A DNA stretch of 49,856 bases. Source: CAZUCU01 sp964589635. GTDB lineage: Bacteria > Patescibacteriota > Minisyncoccia > Phycocordibacterales > JAACPR01. The notes below the pieces were generated by a model. That model did no database searches. It saw only the letters and a list, made by a program, of their open reading frames with translations, and was not told the origin of the DNA. Where the stretch lies: the NCBI GenBank assembly GCA_964589635.1, contig CAZPRI010000002.1:1-49856 (forward strand). Direction: 5' to 3'. Positions 1 to 6,512 of this stretch are shown here, piece by piece. Position 1 is the stretch's first letter. Each line of letters starts with the position of its first letter. Made by a program: the position numbers and the translations under genes.

Positions 1-1
1 T

Positions 2-940
2 TCTGATATGAAGAAAATGATTCGTGTTGCACATGAAGAAAACGCGAATACTTTTTTGTTCACCTCAAGAAGAGGACTTTCTCCTACGATTGTATGCATA
101 GACTGTGGAACAATAGTCAGCTGTAATAATTGCAGTGCCCCAATGGTTTTACACGGTAAGGAGCCTACAGAGAAACATAATACTTTTTTATGTCACAGAT
201 GTGGTGAAAAAAGATGTGCAGGAGAATTATGTAAAAAGTGTAATGGATGGAGGTTAAAAACTTTAGGAATAGGTAGTCAATTAATTGAGCAGGAAATAAA
301 AAAAGAATTCCCAGATATGAAAGTTTTTGTTCTTGATGGTGATAATGCTAAAACTTCAAAGCAGGCTCATGCAATTGTCGAGGAATTTAATGCAAACCCA
401 GGGTCTCTTATTATAGGAACTGAAATGGCTCTACTCTATTTACGAGATGAAATAGACAATGTAGGAATAGTTTCTATAGATTCAATGTTTTCAAATCCTG
501 ATTTTAATATCAACGAAAGAATTATTAATACAATCTCACATACCAAATCAAAGGCCACCAAGAGATTCATGGTTCAAACAAGAAAAGCAGATGAATCAAT
601 TTTTAAATACATTATTTCTGGAAACCTAGCAGAATTTTTGAGAATAGAACTTGATGATAGAAAGAAATATAATTACCCACCCTATTCTATTCTTGTAAAA
701 ATAATCATTAAGGGTACGGAGGCTGGTGTTGAGAGAGAATTAACTACTCTTCGAGATTTTTTGAAGGAATATGAATTTAGTGAATATCCAATAATAAGAG
801 AAAGTACGAAAACAAAAATTACGAAAGGTGTTCTACTTCGATTCAAGAGAAAAGATTGGCCTAAAAAGGATCTTGTAGAAAAATTAAAACTTTTACCTAT
901 TTATTATAAAATTGTAGTAAATACAGAGAACATATTTTAA
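2..940 (+). CDS. priA: Primosomal protein N' (PriA-like), 3' part, truncated by window edge
   Basis: This is the C-terminal half of PriA, the replication-restart factor; the frame is open to the window edge, so the N-terminal DNA-binding and Walker A regions lie outside. Counting from the first Met at base 8, zinc-binding cysteine pairs are at C30/C33, C39/C42, C62/C65 and C75/C78, following the SRRG stretch typical of PriA. The end of the helicase domain is decayed. The usual GTQM-type motif is GTEMALLYL, and the family QVAGRAGR motif VI is replaced by HTKSKATKR, so the arginine finger is not recognisable. PDF.xxERIxxx spacing and the C-terminal domain remain. I infer a structural primosome role with weakened or lost ATP-driven helicase activity. 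The family call is firm; the functional inference is not. Confidence 0.87.
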   Translation, partial: SDMKKMIRVAHEENANTFLFTSRRGLSPTIVCIDCGTIVSCNNCSAPMVLHGKEPTEKHNTFLCHRCGEKRCAGELCKKCNGWRLKTLGIGSQLIEQEIKKEFPDMKVFVLDGDNAKTSKQAHAIVEEFNANPGSLIIGTEMALLYLRDEIDNVGIVSIDSMFSNPDFNINERIINTISHTKSKATKRFMVQTRKADESIFKYIISGNLAEFLRIELDDRKKYNYPPYSILVKIIIKGTEAGVERELTTLRDFLKEYEFSEYPIIRESTKTKITKGVLLRFKRKDWPKKDLVEKLKLLPIYYKIVVNTENIF

Positions 941-947
941 ATATACA

Positions 948-1135
948 GCCACCTCCGTCATCATCCTCCAACACCACCGTCACTCTCCAAAACGCCACTA
1001 TCGTCCTCACAACACCCTCCGTCATCCTCGGGTTTAACCCGGGGACCCATGTTTTAAATTATTAAAAAGCATGCCTGAGCGCCGTAGCTTTAGCGAAGGC
1101 GTGGATCCCAGACTAAATCTGGGAAGACGAGGGTG
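948..1135. repeat. Cluster of palindromic intergenic repeats (copy 1)
   Basis: The gap between priA and def holds CCGTCATCNTC-type runs (948-1020) and then a palindromic unit at 1021-1054 (GTCATCCTCGGG, a 1-base loop, then TTAACCCGGGGACCCATG). Two more inverted repeats follow: CGCC..GGCG at 1080-1101 and TCCCAGA CTAAA TCTGGGA near 1104-1122. The first unit recurs at 2920-2973. Such GTCATCC..GGACCC palindromes behave like REP elements in many bacteria. No reading frame is convincing here. Everything stated is seen in the sequence except the REP comparison. Confidence 0.7.
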
Positions 1136-1238
1136 AATTCTGGATCTCTGCCGGATATTTTTACCCATTAGGTACAGAAATAATTAAAATTAAATATTTT
1201 CCTTGTAATTTAGGCTTTTTTTTCATAATCTATAACTA

Positions 1239-1733
1239 ATGAAGAAAATTGTGCAAAAAGATGAAAAGGTTCTTCGTAAAATTTCCAAAGAGGTTCCTGT
1301 TTCAGAAATAACATCATCAAAAACTCAAACAGTAATAAAAAATATGTTTGAGTCTCTTGCCAATGAGAGCGATGGCGTAGCGCTCGCCGCACCACAGATC
1401 GGAGAATCATTACGAATTTTTGTTATAAGCCCAAAAGCCTTTAACCATGAGGAAAATCACAAACTTATTTATATTAACCCTGTAATAAAGAAAAAATCAA
1501 AAGATAAGAAAAAATTAGATGAAGGGTGTCTTTCTTGTAGGTGGTATTACGGTAAAACAAAACGAGCTACAAGAGTTACAATCGAAGCTTATGATGAACA
1601 CGGAGATAAATTTGTAGCTGAAGGAAAGAAACTAATTGCCCAAATATTTCAACATGAAACAGACCACTTAGATGGAATACTTTTTCTAGATCATGCTACA
1701 GACTTAAAAGAAATTGAACCCGAACATGAATAA
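1239..1733 (+). CDS. def: Peptide deformylase
   Basis: Removes the N-formyl group from nascent proteins; a metal enzyme (Fe2+ or Zn2+) acting at the ribosome exit. All three family motifs are present: GVALAAPQIG (residues 46-55; the second Gly of the consensus GxGLAAPQ is Ala), EGCLS (95-99, metal ligand Cys97) and HETDH (139-143, ligands His139 and His143 with catalytic Glu140). At 164 aa it has the usual length. The 3' end overlaps the start of fmt, so the enzyme that removes formyl groups and the one that adds them are translationally coupled, a common bacterial arrangement. A TATAAC-like box sits just before the start and there is no clear Shine-Dalgarno sequence. Confidence 0.96.
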   Translation: MKKIVQKDEKVLRKISKEVPVSEITSSKTQTVIKNMFESLANESDGVALAAPQIGESLRIFVISPKAFNHEENHKLIYINPVIKKKSKDKKKLDEGCLSCRWYYGKTKRATRVTIEAYDEHGDKFVAEGKKLIAQIFQHETDHLDGILFLDHATDLKEIEPEHE

Positions 1734-2559
1734 TTTTATTTTTTTTGGAACAGACGACTTCTCGATTGAAGTTTTAAATACTCTCTTAGAAAAAGGTTTT
1801 AAACCGCATTCTTGCATTACTCAACCTGACAGACCAAAAGGAAGAAACCTTGTATTGACTGCTCCAGAGATAAAATTATTTTGTCATAAGAATAATATTT
1901 TAGTTTTACAACCAGAAATTTTAAACCTAGATACAATTCCGGTTGCGGATTATTTTGTTGTAGCTTCATACGGAAGAATTATCCCAAAAGAAATTGTGGA
2001 GTTACCAAGACTAGGGACATTAAATATTCATCCATCTCTTTTACCAAAACATCGTGGAGCAAGTCCTATCGAGGCTGTTATTTTAAATAATGAAAAAGAA
2101 ACAGGTGTAACTATTATGTTGATGGACGAAAAAATGGACCACGGACCAATTATCAAACAGAAGAAAGTATCTTTTGAAACTTGGCCAAACAAAATGGCAA
2201 TAAGAAAACAAATGGCAAAGATAGGCGGAGAAATGCTTGTAGAAATAATTCCAAAAATGATTAGTGGTGAGATGAAAACTATTAAGCAAAATCATGACGA
2301 AGCTACTTTTACAAAGATGCTAAAAAAAGCAGATGGAAAAATTAATCTAGAAGATGACCCTGAAAAAAACTATTTAAAATATATCGCACTGAATCCTTGG
2401 CCAGGAACTTTTTTCTTTATCAAAAAAGATGGCAGAGATATGAGAGTAAAAATTAAAGAAGCAGTTTTAGAAAATAATGAATTTCTAATTAAAAAAGTCA
2501 TCCCTGAAGGTAAATCAGAAATGACTTTTAAGAGTTTTGAGAATGGGTATCTGAAGTAA
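1726..2559 (+). CDS. fmt: Methionyl-tRNA formyltransferase
   Basis: Transfers a formyl group from 10-formyl-THF to Met-tRNA(fMet) for translation initiation. Motifs from the formyltransferase fold: FFGTDDFS at the N-terminus, QPDRPKGR, ASYGRIIP, then NIHPSLLPKHRGASPI with the catalytic Asn-His pair, and GVTIMLMDEKMDHGPI with the catalytic Asp. The C-terminal tRNA-binding domain is short (whole protein 277 aa against about 310-315 usual) but keeps LNPWPGTFF. I chose ATG 1726 over an in-frame ATG at 1714 because family members start directly with the F-x-G-T strand; this gives an 8-base overlap with def. It converges end to end with the next minus-strand gene with no intergenic base. Confidence 0.95.
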   Translation: MNNFIFFGTDDFSIEVLNTLLEKGFKPHSCITQPDRPKGRNLVLTAPEIKLFCHKNNILVLQPEILNLDTIPVADYFVVASYGRIIPKEIVELPRLGTLNIHPSLLPKHRGASPIEAVILNNEKETGVTIMLMDEKMDHGPIIKQKKVSFETWPNKMAIRKQMAKIGGEMLVEIIPKMISGEMKTIKQNHDEATFTKMLKKADGKINLEDDPEKNYLKYIALNPWPGTFFFIKKDGRDMRVKIKEAVLENNEFLIKKVIPEGKSEMTFKSFENGYLK

Positions 2560-2814
2560 TTAAATTATTCTAAACTTCTGTTCTACTCTATCTAATCGAG
2601 ATTCACATATTTCAAGCCTTCTTTCACTGTGTTCCCTCATAGATTTTAATTCTTCAAAAACAACCTGGAATTTATCATTATTTTCATCCCTAAATGCATC
2701 AATATAGAATTTAAATTTTTCATCTAGGTAGTCTTTTGTTACATAATCTTGATCTTCTAAATATCCTTTTGTAACGACACCTTCTCTCTCTTTTTTAGTT
2801 AGTTTTCTTAACAT
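2560..2814 (-). CDS. Small coiled-coil protein, unknown function
   Basis: An 84-aa charged protein with no signal peptide or membrane segment. The N-terminal part has KGYLEDQDYVTKDYLDEKF, followed by heptad-like E/K/R-rich helix to the end (LKSMREHSERRLEICESRLDRVEQKF), so a short coiled coil is likely. I do not recognise a named family; similar small helical proteins recur in CPR genomes as orphans. Its stop codon abuts the fmt stop on the other strand. A TAAAAT box ends 6 bases before the ATG, so its mRNA is probably leaderless. Coding status is supported by that promoter and by the protein-like composition. Confidence 0.7.
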   Translation of the reverse strand: MLRKLTKKEREGVVTKGYLEDQDYVTKDYLDEKFKFYIDAFRDENNDKFQVVFEELKSMREHSERRLEICESRLDRVEQKFRII

Positions 2815-2820
2815 AAATTC

Positions 2821-2826
2821 ATTTTA
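2821..2826 (-). promoter_or_regulatory. -10 box, leaderless start of the 84-aa gene
   Basis: TAAAAT on the minus strand, 6 bases before the ATG at 2814. No good -35 is visible. Transcription would begin at or next to the A of the start codon. Confidence 0.5.
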
Positions 2827-2890
2827 TCATATTTGAAAAATACTACTTTTCCACATATATATTTTCTTTAGAATAATTTTATAAAAAGGC

Positions 2891-2973
2891 CCTAAACCGT
2901 CATCTTCCGCAACACCACCGTCATCCTCGGGTCCTGCCTACCGGCAGGCAGGTTAACCCGGGGACCCATGTTT
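2891..2973. repeat. Palindromic intergenic repeat (copy 2) with nested palindrome
   Basis: Second copy of the 1021-1054 unit. GTCATCCTCGGG (2920-2931) and TTAACCCGGGGACCCATG (from 2953) flank an extra block at 2932-2952 that contains CCTGCCTACCGGCAGGCAGG, itself a palindrome, sitting exactly where copy 1 has its loop. CCGTCATCTTCC-type lead-in bases precede it, as in copy 1. Confidence 0.7.
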
Positions 2974-2981
2974 AGAATAAT

Positions 2982-3014
2982 AAAAAAGCCGCGCCCGAAG
3001 GGGCGCGGCTTTTT
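2982..3014 (-). terminator. Rho-independent terminator of the cyclophilin operon
   Basis: Stem AGCCGCGCCC / GGGCGCGGCT with a GAAG loop, flanked by an A run on one side and a T run on the other, so it works in both directions. It lies just after the minus-strand stop at 3032. Confidence 0.9.
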
Positions 3015-3031
3015 CAATCTAAAACATTCTG

Positions 3032-3706
3032 TTAGTACAATTCAACCGAATTAATCACCATATCATCAACCGGTTTATCTCCTGGCTCTGTAGGTGTAGA
3101 TTCAATTTTTGAAACTACATCCATTCCTTCAACGACTTTTCCAAAAACTGAATGTTTACCATCTAGGAAAGAGTTATCAGCTGTATTAATAAAGAATTGA
3201 GAACCATTTGTATTTGGTCCTGAGTTGGCCATAGAAATTGTTCCAGAAACATTACTCAAACCTTTCACAAATTCATCTTCAAACTTATATCCTGGTCCAC
3301 CTGTCCCCCAATAAGCTTTTTGTGATTCTTCTTTTGAAAGTGGATCTCCTGATTGAATCATAAATCCTTGTATCACTCTATGAAATCTAACACCATCGTA
3401 AAATCCTTCTTTCGCTAGTGTTGCAAAATTTCCAGCTGTCTTTGGAACTTGCTCCTTAAATAATTCTATTTTTATATCACCTTGATTTGTTTTCAAGACT
3501 ACTCCATTAAATTCTTGATCCATAATTACTTGTTCTTTATTATCTTCTTTTAATACTACTTCATCTTCTTTTTCATAATCAACAACTTCTTCTGAAGGTG
3601 ATCCTGTAAAATCAACTCCGTTATTAGTTCGATCTACAGAATAAGCTAGAGCTCCAATTATTACAATTAAAGCTATTGATAAAAATATTTGTAATGCTTT
3701 ATTCAT
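3032..3706 (-). CDS. Membrane-anchored peptidyl-prolyl cis-trans isomerase, cyclophilin type
   Basis: Catalyses proline isomerisation to help proteins fold, here probably outside the membrane. Residues 5-25 form one hydrophobic segment (signal anchor), followed by an acidic linker to about residue 65 and then a complete cyclophilin domain. Active-site motifs are present: FHRVIQGFMIQSGDP (catalytic Arg and Gln), GTISMANSGPNTNGSQFFI and LDGKHSVFGKVVEG. The cyclosporin-contacting Trp of eukaryotic cyclophilins is His, as in many bacteria. The start overlaps the raiA 3' end by 8 bases, so the two are coupled. It is the last gene before a strong terminator. Confidence 0.93.
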   Translation of the reverse strand: MNKALQIFLSIALIVIIGALAYSVDRTNNGVDFTGSPSEEVVDYEKEDEVVLKEDNKEQVIMDQEFNGVVLKTNQGDIKIELFKEQVPKTAGNFATLAKEGFYDGVRFHRVIQGFMIQSGDPLSKEESQKAYWGTGGPGYKFEDEFVKGLSNVSGTISMANSGPNTNGSQFFINTADNSFLDGKHSVFGKVVEGMDVVSKIESTPTEPGDKPVDDMVINSVELY

Positions 3707-4070
3707 TGATATTTCCTCTTCTTAATAATCTTTTAATTTGTCTTGCACCTTTTTTGAATAAATCAAAACTCTTTCCTTTTCCTCTTCTAATTCTCTTTTC
3801 TAACTCCTGTCGCGCCTCATCAATTGAAACGACAATGTCGAAGTTTGTATTCTCTACTCTAATAGTCCTTCCTTTATAGCTGAAATTAATTTCGGTTCTA
3901 TATACTTCACCCTTTTGATGTCGTGCACTTTTCTCAACCTCAACTTCTGCTAAAGGAATTTCATCTGTCACATCAATAAGTCTTTCTACTAAAGAAATTT
4001 TCTCTCTAATAATTGAATCTATATTTTGAGTCACTTCAAAATTTTTGCTTTTGATATTTATATTTATCAT
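3699..4070 (-). CDS. raiA: Ribosome hibernation / translation inhibitor (HPF-RaiA family, short form)
   Basis: Binds the 30S subunit in the tRNA/mRNA channel and silences ribosomes under stress. The 123-aa protein has the family pattern: N-terminal MININIKSKNFEVT strand, the helix up to residue 35, AEVEVEKSARHQKGEVYRTEINFSYKGRTIRVE strands, DIVVSIDEARQELEKRIRR helix, and a basic tail (KGARQIKRLLRRGN) that would contact rRNA. It lacks the C-terminal dimerisation domain of long HPF, so it is a short form. A TATAAT box ends 6 bases before its ATG, inside the 3' end of the DUF167 gene, so it has its own promoter and likely a leaderless mRNA. Confidence 0.92.
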   Translation of the reverse strand: MININIKSKNFEVTQNIDSIIREKISLVERLIDVTDEIPLAEVEVEKSARHQKGEVYRTEINFSYKGRTIRVENTNFDIVVSIDEARQELEKRIRRGKGKSFDLFKKGARQIKRLLRRGNINE

Positions 4071-4076
4071 ACATTC

Positions 4077-4082
4077 ATTATA
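4077..4082 (-). promoter_or_regulatory. -10 box of raiA (leaderless)
   Basis: TATAAT on the minus strand, 6 bases before ATG 4070. It overlaps the stop region of the upstream DUF167 gene. Confidence 0.6.
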
Positions 4083-4305
4083 TCAAATTTGAATCCTCAA
4101 CCGAAATAAGCTTGCGTGGGCTTGTGTGCCCATTAATTATCCTGATTTTTTTTGTTTGAAAATATTGAGAAAGCATAGAAAGAATTCTTCTATTTGCTTG
4201 GTTATTTTTAGCTTCTTCCTTTACAGATATTTCAAAATATAGGGGTTTTAACTCAATAAACACTTCTTTCTTTTGCTTAGTTAGCACACTAACATGAATA
4301 TACAT
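4078..4305 (-). CDS. DUF167 (YggU-type) family protein
   Basis: A 75-aa protein with the DUF167 signature: an N-terminal strand (MYIHVSVL), then KEEAKNNQANRRILSMLSQYF (the family A-N-x-x-L...L-A-x-Y-F helix) and IRIINGHTSPRKLI (family V-x-I-x-x-G-x-x-S-R-x-K). The molecular function of this family is not established. I chose ATG 4305: an in-frame upstream TTG at 4353 would lie inside a terminator hairpin and add residues with no family counterpart. A TATAAT box ends 6 bases before ATG 4305. It is followed by raiA and the cyclophilin gene. Confidence 0.85.
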   Translation of the reverse strand: MYIHVSVLTKQKKEVFIELKPLYFEISVKEEAKNNQANRRILSMLSQYFQTKKIRIINGHTSPRKLISVEDSNLI

Positions 4306-4311
4306 AAAAAT

Positions 4312-4317
4312 ATTATA
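4312..4317 (-). promoter_or_regulatory. -10 box of the DUF167 gene (leaderless)
   Basis: TATAAT on the minus strand, 6 bases before ATG 4305 and just downstream of the terminator at 4322-4353. Its position supports a fresh transcript after that terminator. Confidence 0.6.
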
Positions 4318-4321
4318 CCAA

Positions 4322-4353
4322 TTGAAAAAACACTCTAAGGAGTGTTTTTTCAA
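4322..4353 (-). terminator. Terminator of the candidate structured RNA
   Basis: Perfect stem AAAAAACACTC / GAGTGTTTTTT with a 4-base loop, symmetric A and T runs. Confidence 0.85.
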
Positions 4354-4498
4354 AAGTCTAGGTTACGCATATTTGAGGTTTCTAGCTATTTATTAATGTG
4401 GCACCCTTTGTTTGAAATCGAAGCCTCATAAACAACGAATAAACTATATCGGGTTCCTTTTTAGTATTACTTAATTTAGAACCCAAACAAAGTAACCT
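4322..4498 (-). ncRNA. Candidate stand-alone structured RNA (pseudoknot-capable), unknown class
   Basis: No protein is encoded here, but the minus strand carries a full transcription unit: promoter (4505-4533), predicted start near 4498 and a perfect intrinsic terminator (4322-4353). The predicted start coincides with the first helix. Helices seen by eye: P1 AGGTTAC 4498-4492 with GTAACCT 4366-4360 (7 bp); P2 CTTTGTTTG 4492-4484 with CAAACAAAG 4414-4406 (9 bp, shares one base with P1); P3 GGGTTC 4484-4479 with GAACCC 4456-4451. GAGG at 4427-4424 can pair with CCTC at 4378-4375, which crosses P2 and would make a pseudoknot. I cannot assign it to 6S, tmRNA, RNase P or another class. It lies two genes upstream of raiA. 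Confidence 0.55.
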
Positions 4499-4504
4499 GT
4501 ATTA

Positions 4505-4533
4505 ATCATTATTCCTTATTCACCTAAAGTCAA
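4505..4533 (-). promoter_or_regulatory. Promoter of the candidate structured RNA
   Basis: Minus strand -35 TTGACT (4533-4528), a 17-base spacer and -10 AATGAT (4510-4505). Seven bases further is the start of helix P1 at 4498. Confidence 0.55.
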
Positions 4534-4575
4534 ATTAAAAAAGTGGAAAAACACTGCATGAAATGTGGAAAACTT

Positions 4576-5241
4576 TTAGTTCCTTTGTGGAGGTCTCCAG
4601 AAAATTCTCTCAGTAACAGAGTGTTGCCCACCACTCTTCACTTTGTTAGCATATTTAAAACCTTTTTTTCTACACTTCTTTAGAACTCTCTTGTTTTCAA
4701 ATGTTTTTACGTCTCCACTATAAAATGCTCCGTGGACTTGTGCACCAAAATATAAAAAAACAGATCTAAGCCAAAAAGGAGGAAAAGCAAAGAATAAAAC
4801 TTTCTGAGCCCAATTAGGCGTTCCTCCAGAAACAAGAAAATATGTTTTTAAGTAATCTAATTTCCCTACTGGTTGTCCCACTACATTTTTTTGTGACATA
4901 TCAAGAGCGATACATCTTAACCTATCAATAAGATTTTTTAATTGAGCAGGAACAGAGAAATTATAAGTTGGTGTAGAAATAACTAGACCCTCTGATACTT
5001 TTATTTTATTAATTAACTCTCTAAAATCTTTTTCATGCTCTTGAGGACCATCTCCGTTTTCATATTTATATAAATCTATAGCAATATCACTTAGGTAAAT
5101 TTTTTCAATTTCTACTCCATCAAGCTCTTTCACTCCTTCTATAAAGGAATCCAACATAGTATCTGAATTTCTCCCCCTTGAAGGAGAACACGATAAAGCT
5201 AATATATTTATTCCAGAAGTATCTTTCTCTATTTCAGACAT
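4576..5241 (-). CDS. NAD(P)H-dependent FMN reductase, flavodoxin fold
   Basis: A 221-aa oxidoreductase of the NADPH-dependent FMN reductase / flavodoxin-like superfamily. The phosphate-binding loop for FMN is CSPSRGRNSDTM (residues 18-29) after a first strand INILALS. TPTYNFSVPAQLKNLIDRL matches the family P-x-Y-x-x-x-x-P-x-x-L-K-N-x-I-D-R flavin-site helix. LVSGG precedes the last part of the fold. The C-terminal third (from about 150) is basic and aromatic and is less typical. The substrate cannot be told from sequence. A TATGAT box ends 5 bases before the ATG. It stands alone, divergent from the desaturase. Confidence 0.88.
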   Translation of the reverse strand: MSEIEKDTSGINILALSCSPSRGRNSDTMLDSFIEGVKELDGVEIEKIYLSDIAIDLYKYENGDGPQEHEKDFRELINKIKVSEGLVISTPTYNFSVPAQLKNLIDRLRCIALDMSQKNVVGQPVGKLDYLKTYFLVSGGTPNWAQKVLFFAFPPFWLRSVFLYFGAQVHGAFYSGDVKTFENKRVLKKCRKKGFKYANKVKSGGQHSVTERIFWRPPQRN

Positions 5242-5339
5242 AATTAATCATATCTTATCAGAAAACTTTATTTTGGTCTCCAAAAAAGTGATAGACTTAT
5301 AAATAGATTTGTTTTTTCAAAAACCAAACAACCGCAACG

Positions 5340-6194
5340 ATGAATACAATAAGAAAAATATCTACCAAATGGTGGAGAGAGGAGGCAAATAAACCTGTCA
5401 CCGTGTTGATTCTACTATTCCAGCTTTTGTCTTTTGGCGTTCTGTTCCCTTCACTTTTTAGTTGGAGCGGAGTTTTTATCGCAATTGGTCTATATTGGAT
5501 TAGTGGAGGTCTTGGGATAACACTCTGTTATCACAGATTGTTAACTCACAAGTCCTTTGAAACCCCAAAATGGGTTCGCTACGTACTGACTACTTTTGCC
5601 TGTCTTACCTGGCAAGGTCCACCAAAAACATGGGTTGGAACTCACAGGTATCACCACAAACACTCAGATGATGATCTTGACCCGCATAGCCCCAAACATG
5701 GCTTTACATGGTCTCACATCACCTGGGTCCTAACGAAATCTCCTGACGGATTTGATGCATCTCAATTCGCTAAGGATTTAGACAAAGAACCCTTCATGAG
5801 ATTCTTGGATACATTTTGGTGGCTTCCTCAGATACTTCTTATGATTATCTTGGGAATAGTTGGATGGATAACACAAGACATTCTACTTGGATTATCTTGG
5901 ATGGTTTGGGGTGGTCCATTTAGGACAACTCTCGTCTATCATTTCACATGGTTTGTGAACTCTGCAGCTCACACATGGGGCTACAGAAATTTTCAGACAT
6001 CTGATAACTCGAGAAATCTTTGGTGGGTAGCTCTTCTCTCTTGGGGAGAAGGTCATCACAATAATCACCATGGAGAACCGAGCTCCGCAGCTCATGGAAT
6101 GAAATGGTTCGAGCTTGATCCTACGTATTGGACAATCAATATTATGAGTTGGTTTGGACTTGCGTCGAACATTAAACGGCCAAAAAAATTATAA
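5340..6194 (+). CDS. Acyl-lipid / acyl-CoA delta-9-type fatty acid desaturase
   Basis: A di-iron membrane enzyme that puts a cis double bond into fatty acyl chains. The three histidine boxes are HRLLTH (65-70), HRYHH (102-106) and HHNNHH (239-244, preceded by EG), with the NSAAHTWG stretch before the third. At least four hydrophobic segments (about 20-60 and 155-200) frame them. At 284 aa it is in the range of DesC-like bacterial desaturases. Base use is richer in GC than the neighbours, which may reflect transfer. CPR cells usually lack fatty acid synthesis, so it would act on lipids taken from a host; that is inference. It ends at a strong shared terminator. Confidence 0.93.
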   Translation: MNTIRKISTKWWREEANKPVTVLILLFQLLSFGVLFPSLFSWSGVFIAIGLYWISGGLGITLCYHRLLTHKSFETPKWVRYVLTTFACLTWQGPPKTWVGTHRYHHKHSDDDLDPHSPKHGFTWSHITWVLTKSPDGFDASQFAKDLDKEPFMRFLDTFWWLPQILLMIILGIVGWITQDILLGLSWMVWGGPFRTTLVYHFTWFVNSAAHTWGYRNFQTSDNSRNLWWVALLSWGEGHHNNHHGEPSSAAHGMKWFELDPTYWTINIMSWFGLASNIKRPKKL

Positions 6195-6228
6195 AAAAGC
6201 CGCGCCCTTCGGGCGCGGCTTTCTTTTT
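6193..6228. terminator. Bidirectional terminator between desaturase and the 39-aa gene
   Basis: Stem GCCGCGCCC / GGGCGCGGC with a TTC loop, A run before and T-rich run after. It overlaps the stop region of both convergent genes. Confidence 0.9.
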
Positions 6229-6346
6229 ATTTCTTCTTCTTTGCTGCCTTTTTAGCAAGCATTTCCTTTTTAATTTCTAATCTTTTTTTTGTTTTTTTTG
6301 ATCGAGAAGTTCTATCCTTCCCAACTCCTGTTGCTCTTTTTGCCAT
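6227..6346 (-). CDS. 39-aa lysine-rich basic protein
   Basis: A small gene easily missed by length filters. The frame encodes MAKRATGVGKDRTSRSKK and then a Lys-rich helix ending AAKKKK, with about 16 Lys and 5 Arg in 39 residues, so it should bind nucleic acid. GGAG lies 6 bases before the ATG and a perfect TATAAT 7 bases before it, and a strong terminator follows directly. I do not recognise a named family; a ribosome-associated or nucleoid role is possible but unproven. Promoter, start and terminator together make coding likely. Confidence 0.72.
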   Translation of the reverse strand: MAKRATGVGKDRTSRSKKTKKRLEIKKEMLAKKAAKKKK

Positions 6347-6353
6347 GAGCTCC

Positions 6354-6359
6354 ATTATA
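6354..6359 (-). promoter_or_regulatory. -10 box of the 39-aa gene
   Basis: TATAAT on the minus strand, 7 bases before ATG 6346, with GGAG between box and start codon. Confidence 0.6.
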
Positions 6360-6400
6360 CACGAATCGCTATTGATTTAAAGTGTTTTTTTGATATGATT

Positions 6401-6428
6401 TTGAAACACTATTATTTCTGCATAGAAA
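6401..6428 (+). promoter_or_regulatory. Promoter of tRNA-Asn
   Basis: TTGAAA (6401-6406), 16-base spacer, TAGAAA (6423-6428). The predicted start is about 6 bases before the mature tRNA. Confidence 0.5.
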
Positions 6429-6440
6429 ATTAGTGAATAT

Positions 6441-6512
6441 TCCGTGGTAGCTCAATGGTAGAGCAAACGACTGTTAATCGTTAGGTTACAGGTTCGAATC
6501 CTGTCCGCGGAG
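6441..6512 (+). tRNA. tRNA-Asn (GTT)
   Basis: Acceptor stem TCCGTGG (6441-6447) pairs with CCGCGGA (6505-6511), discriminator G at 6512. D-arm AGCTCAATGGTAGAGC. Anticodon stem AACGA / TCGTT around CTGTTAA gives anticodon GTT (Asn). The T-arm contains GGTTCGAATCC. CCA is not encoded. Its last 27 bases are also the antisense 3' end of the serine recombinase gene, which marks this tRNA as the likely integration site of the island. Confidence 0.96.
6486..6512. other. Likely attachment site: tRNA 3' end overlapping recombinase 3' end
   Basis: The tRNA-Asn 3' end and the recombinase stop region share these bases. Genomic islands commonly use tRNA 3' ends as attB, because recombination there restores the tRNA. 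I did not find an exact second copy near 20.8-21.2 kb; the nearest look-alike (21121-21150) is degenerate. The site is inferred from gene position, not from matching repeats. Confidence 0.45.

Noticed and set aside
948..1020. CRISPR array in the CCGTCATC-type repeats
   Set aside because: Units are short, irregular and without constant spacers; no cas genes are near. No CRISPR array was seen in the window.
4306..4353. TTG start at 4353 for the DUF167 gene
   Set aside because: It lies inside a perfect terminator hairpin, adds residues without family match, and ATG 4305 has a TATAAT box 6 bases upstream.
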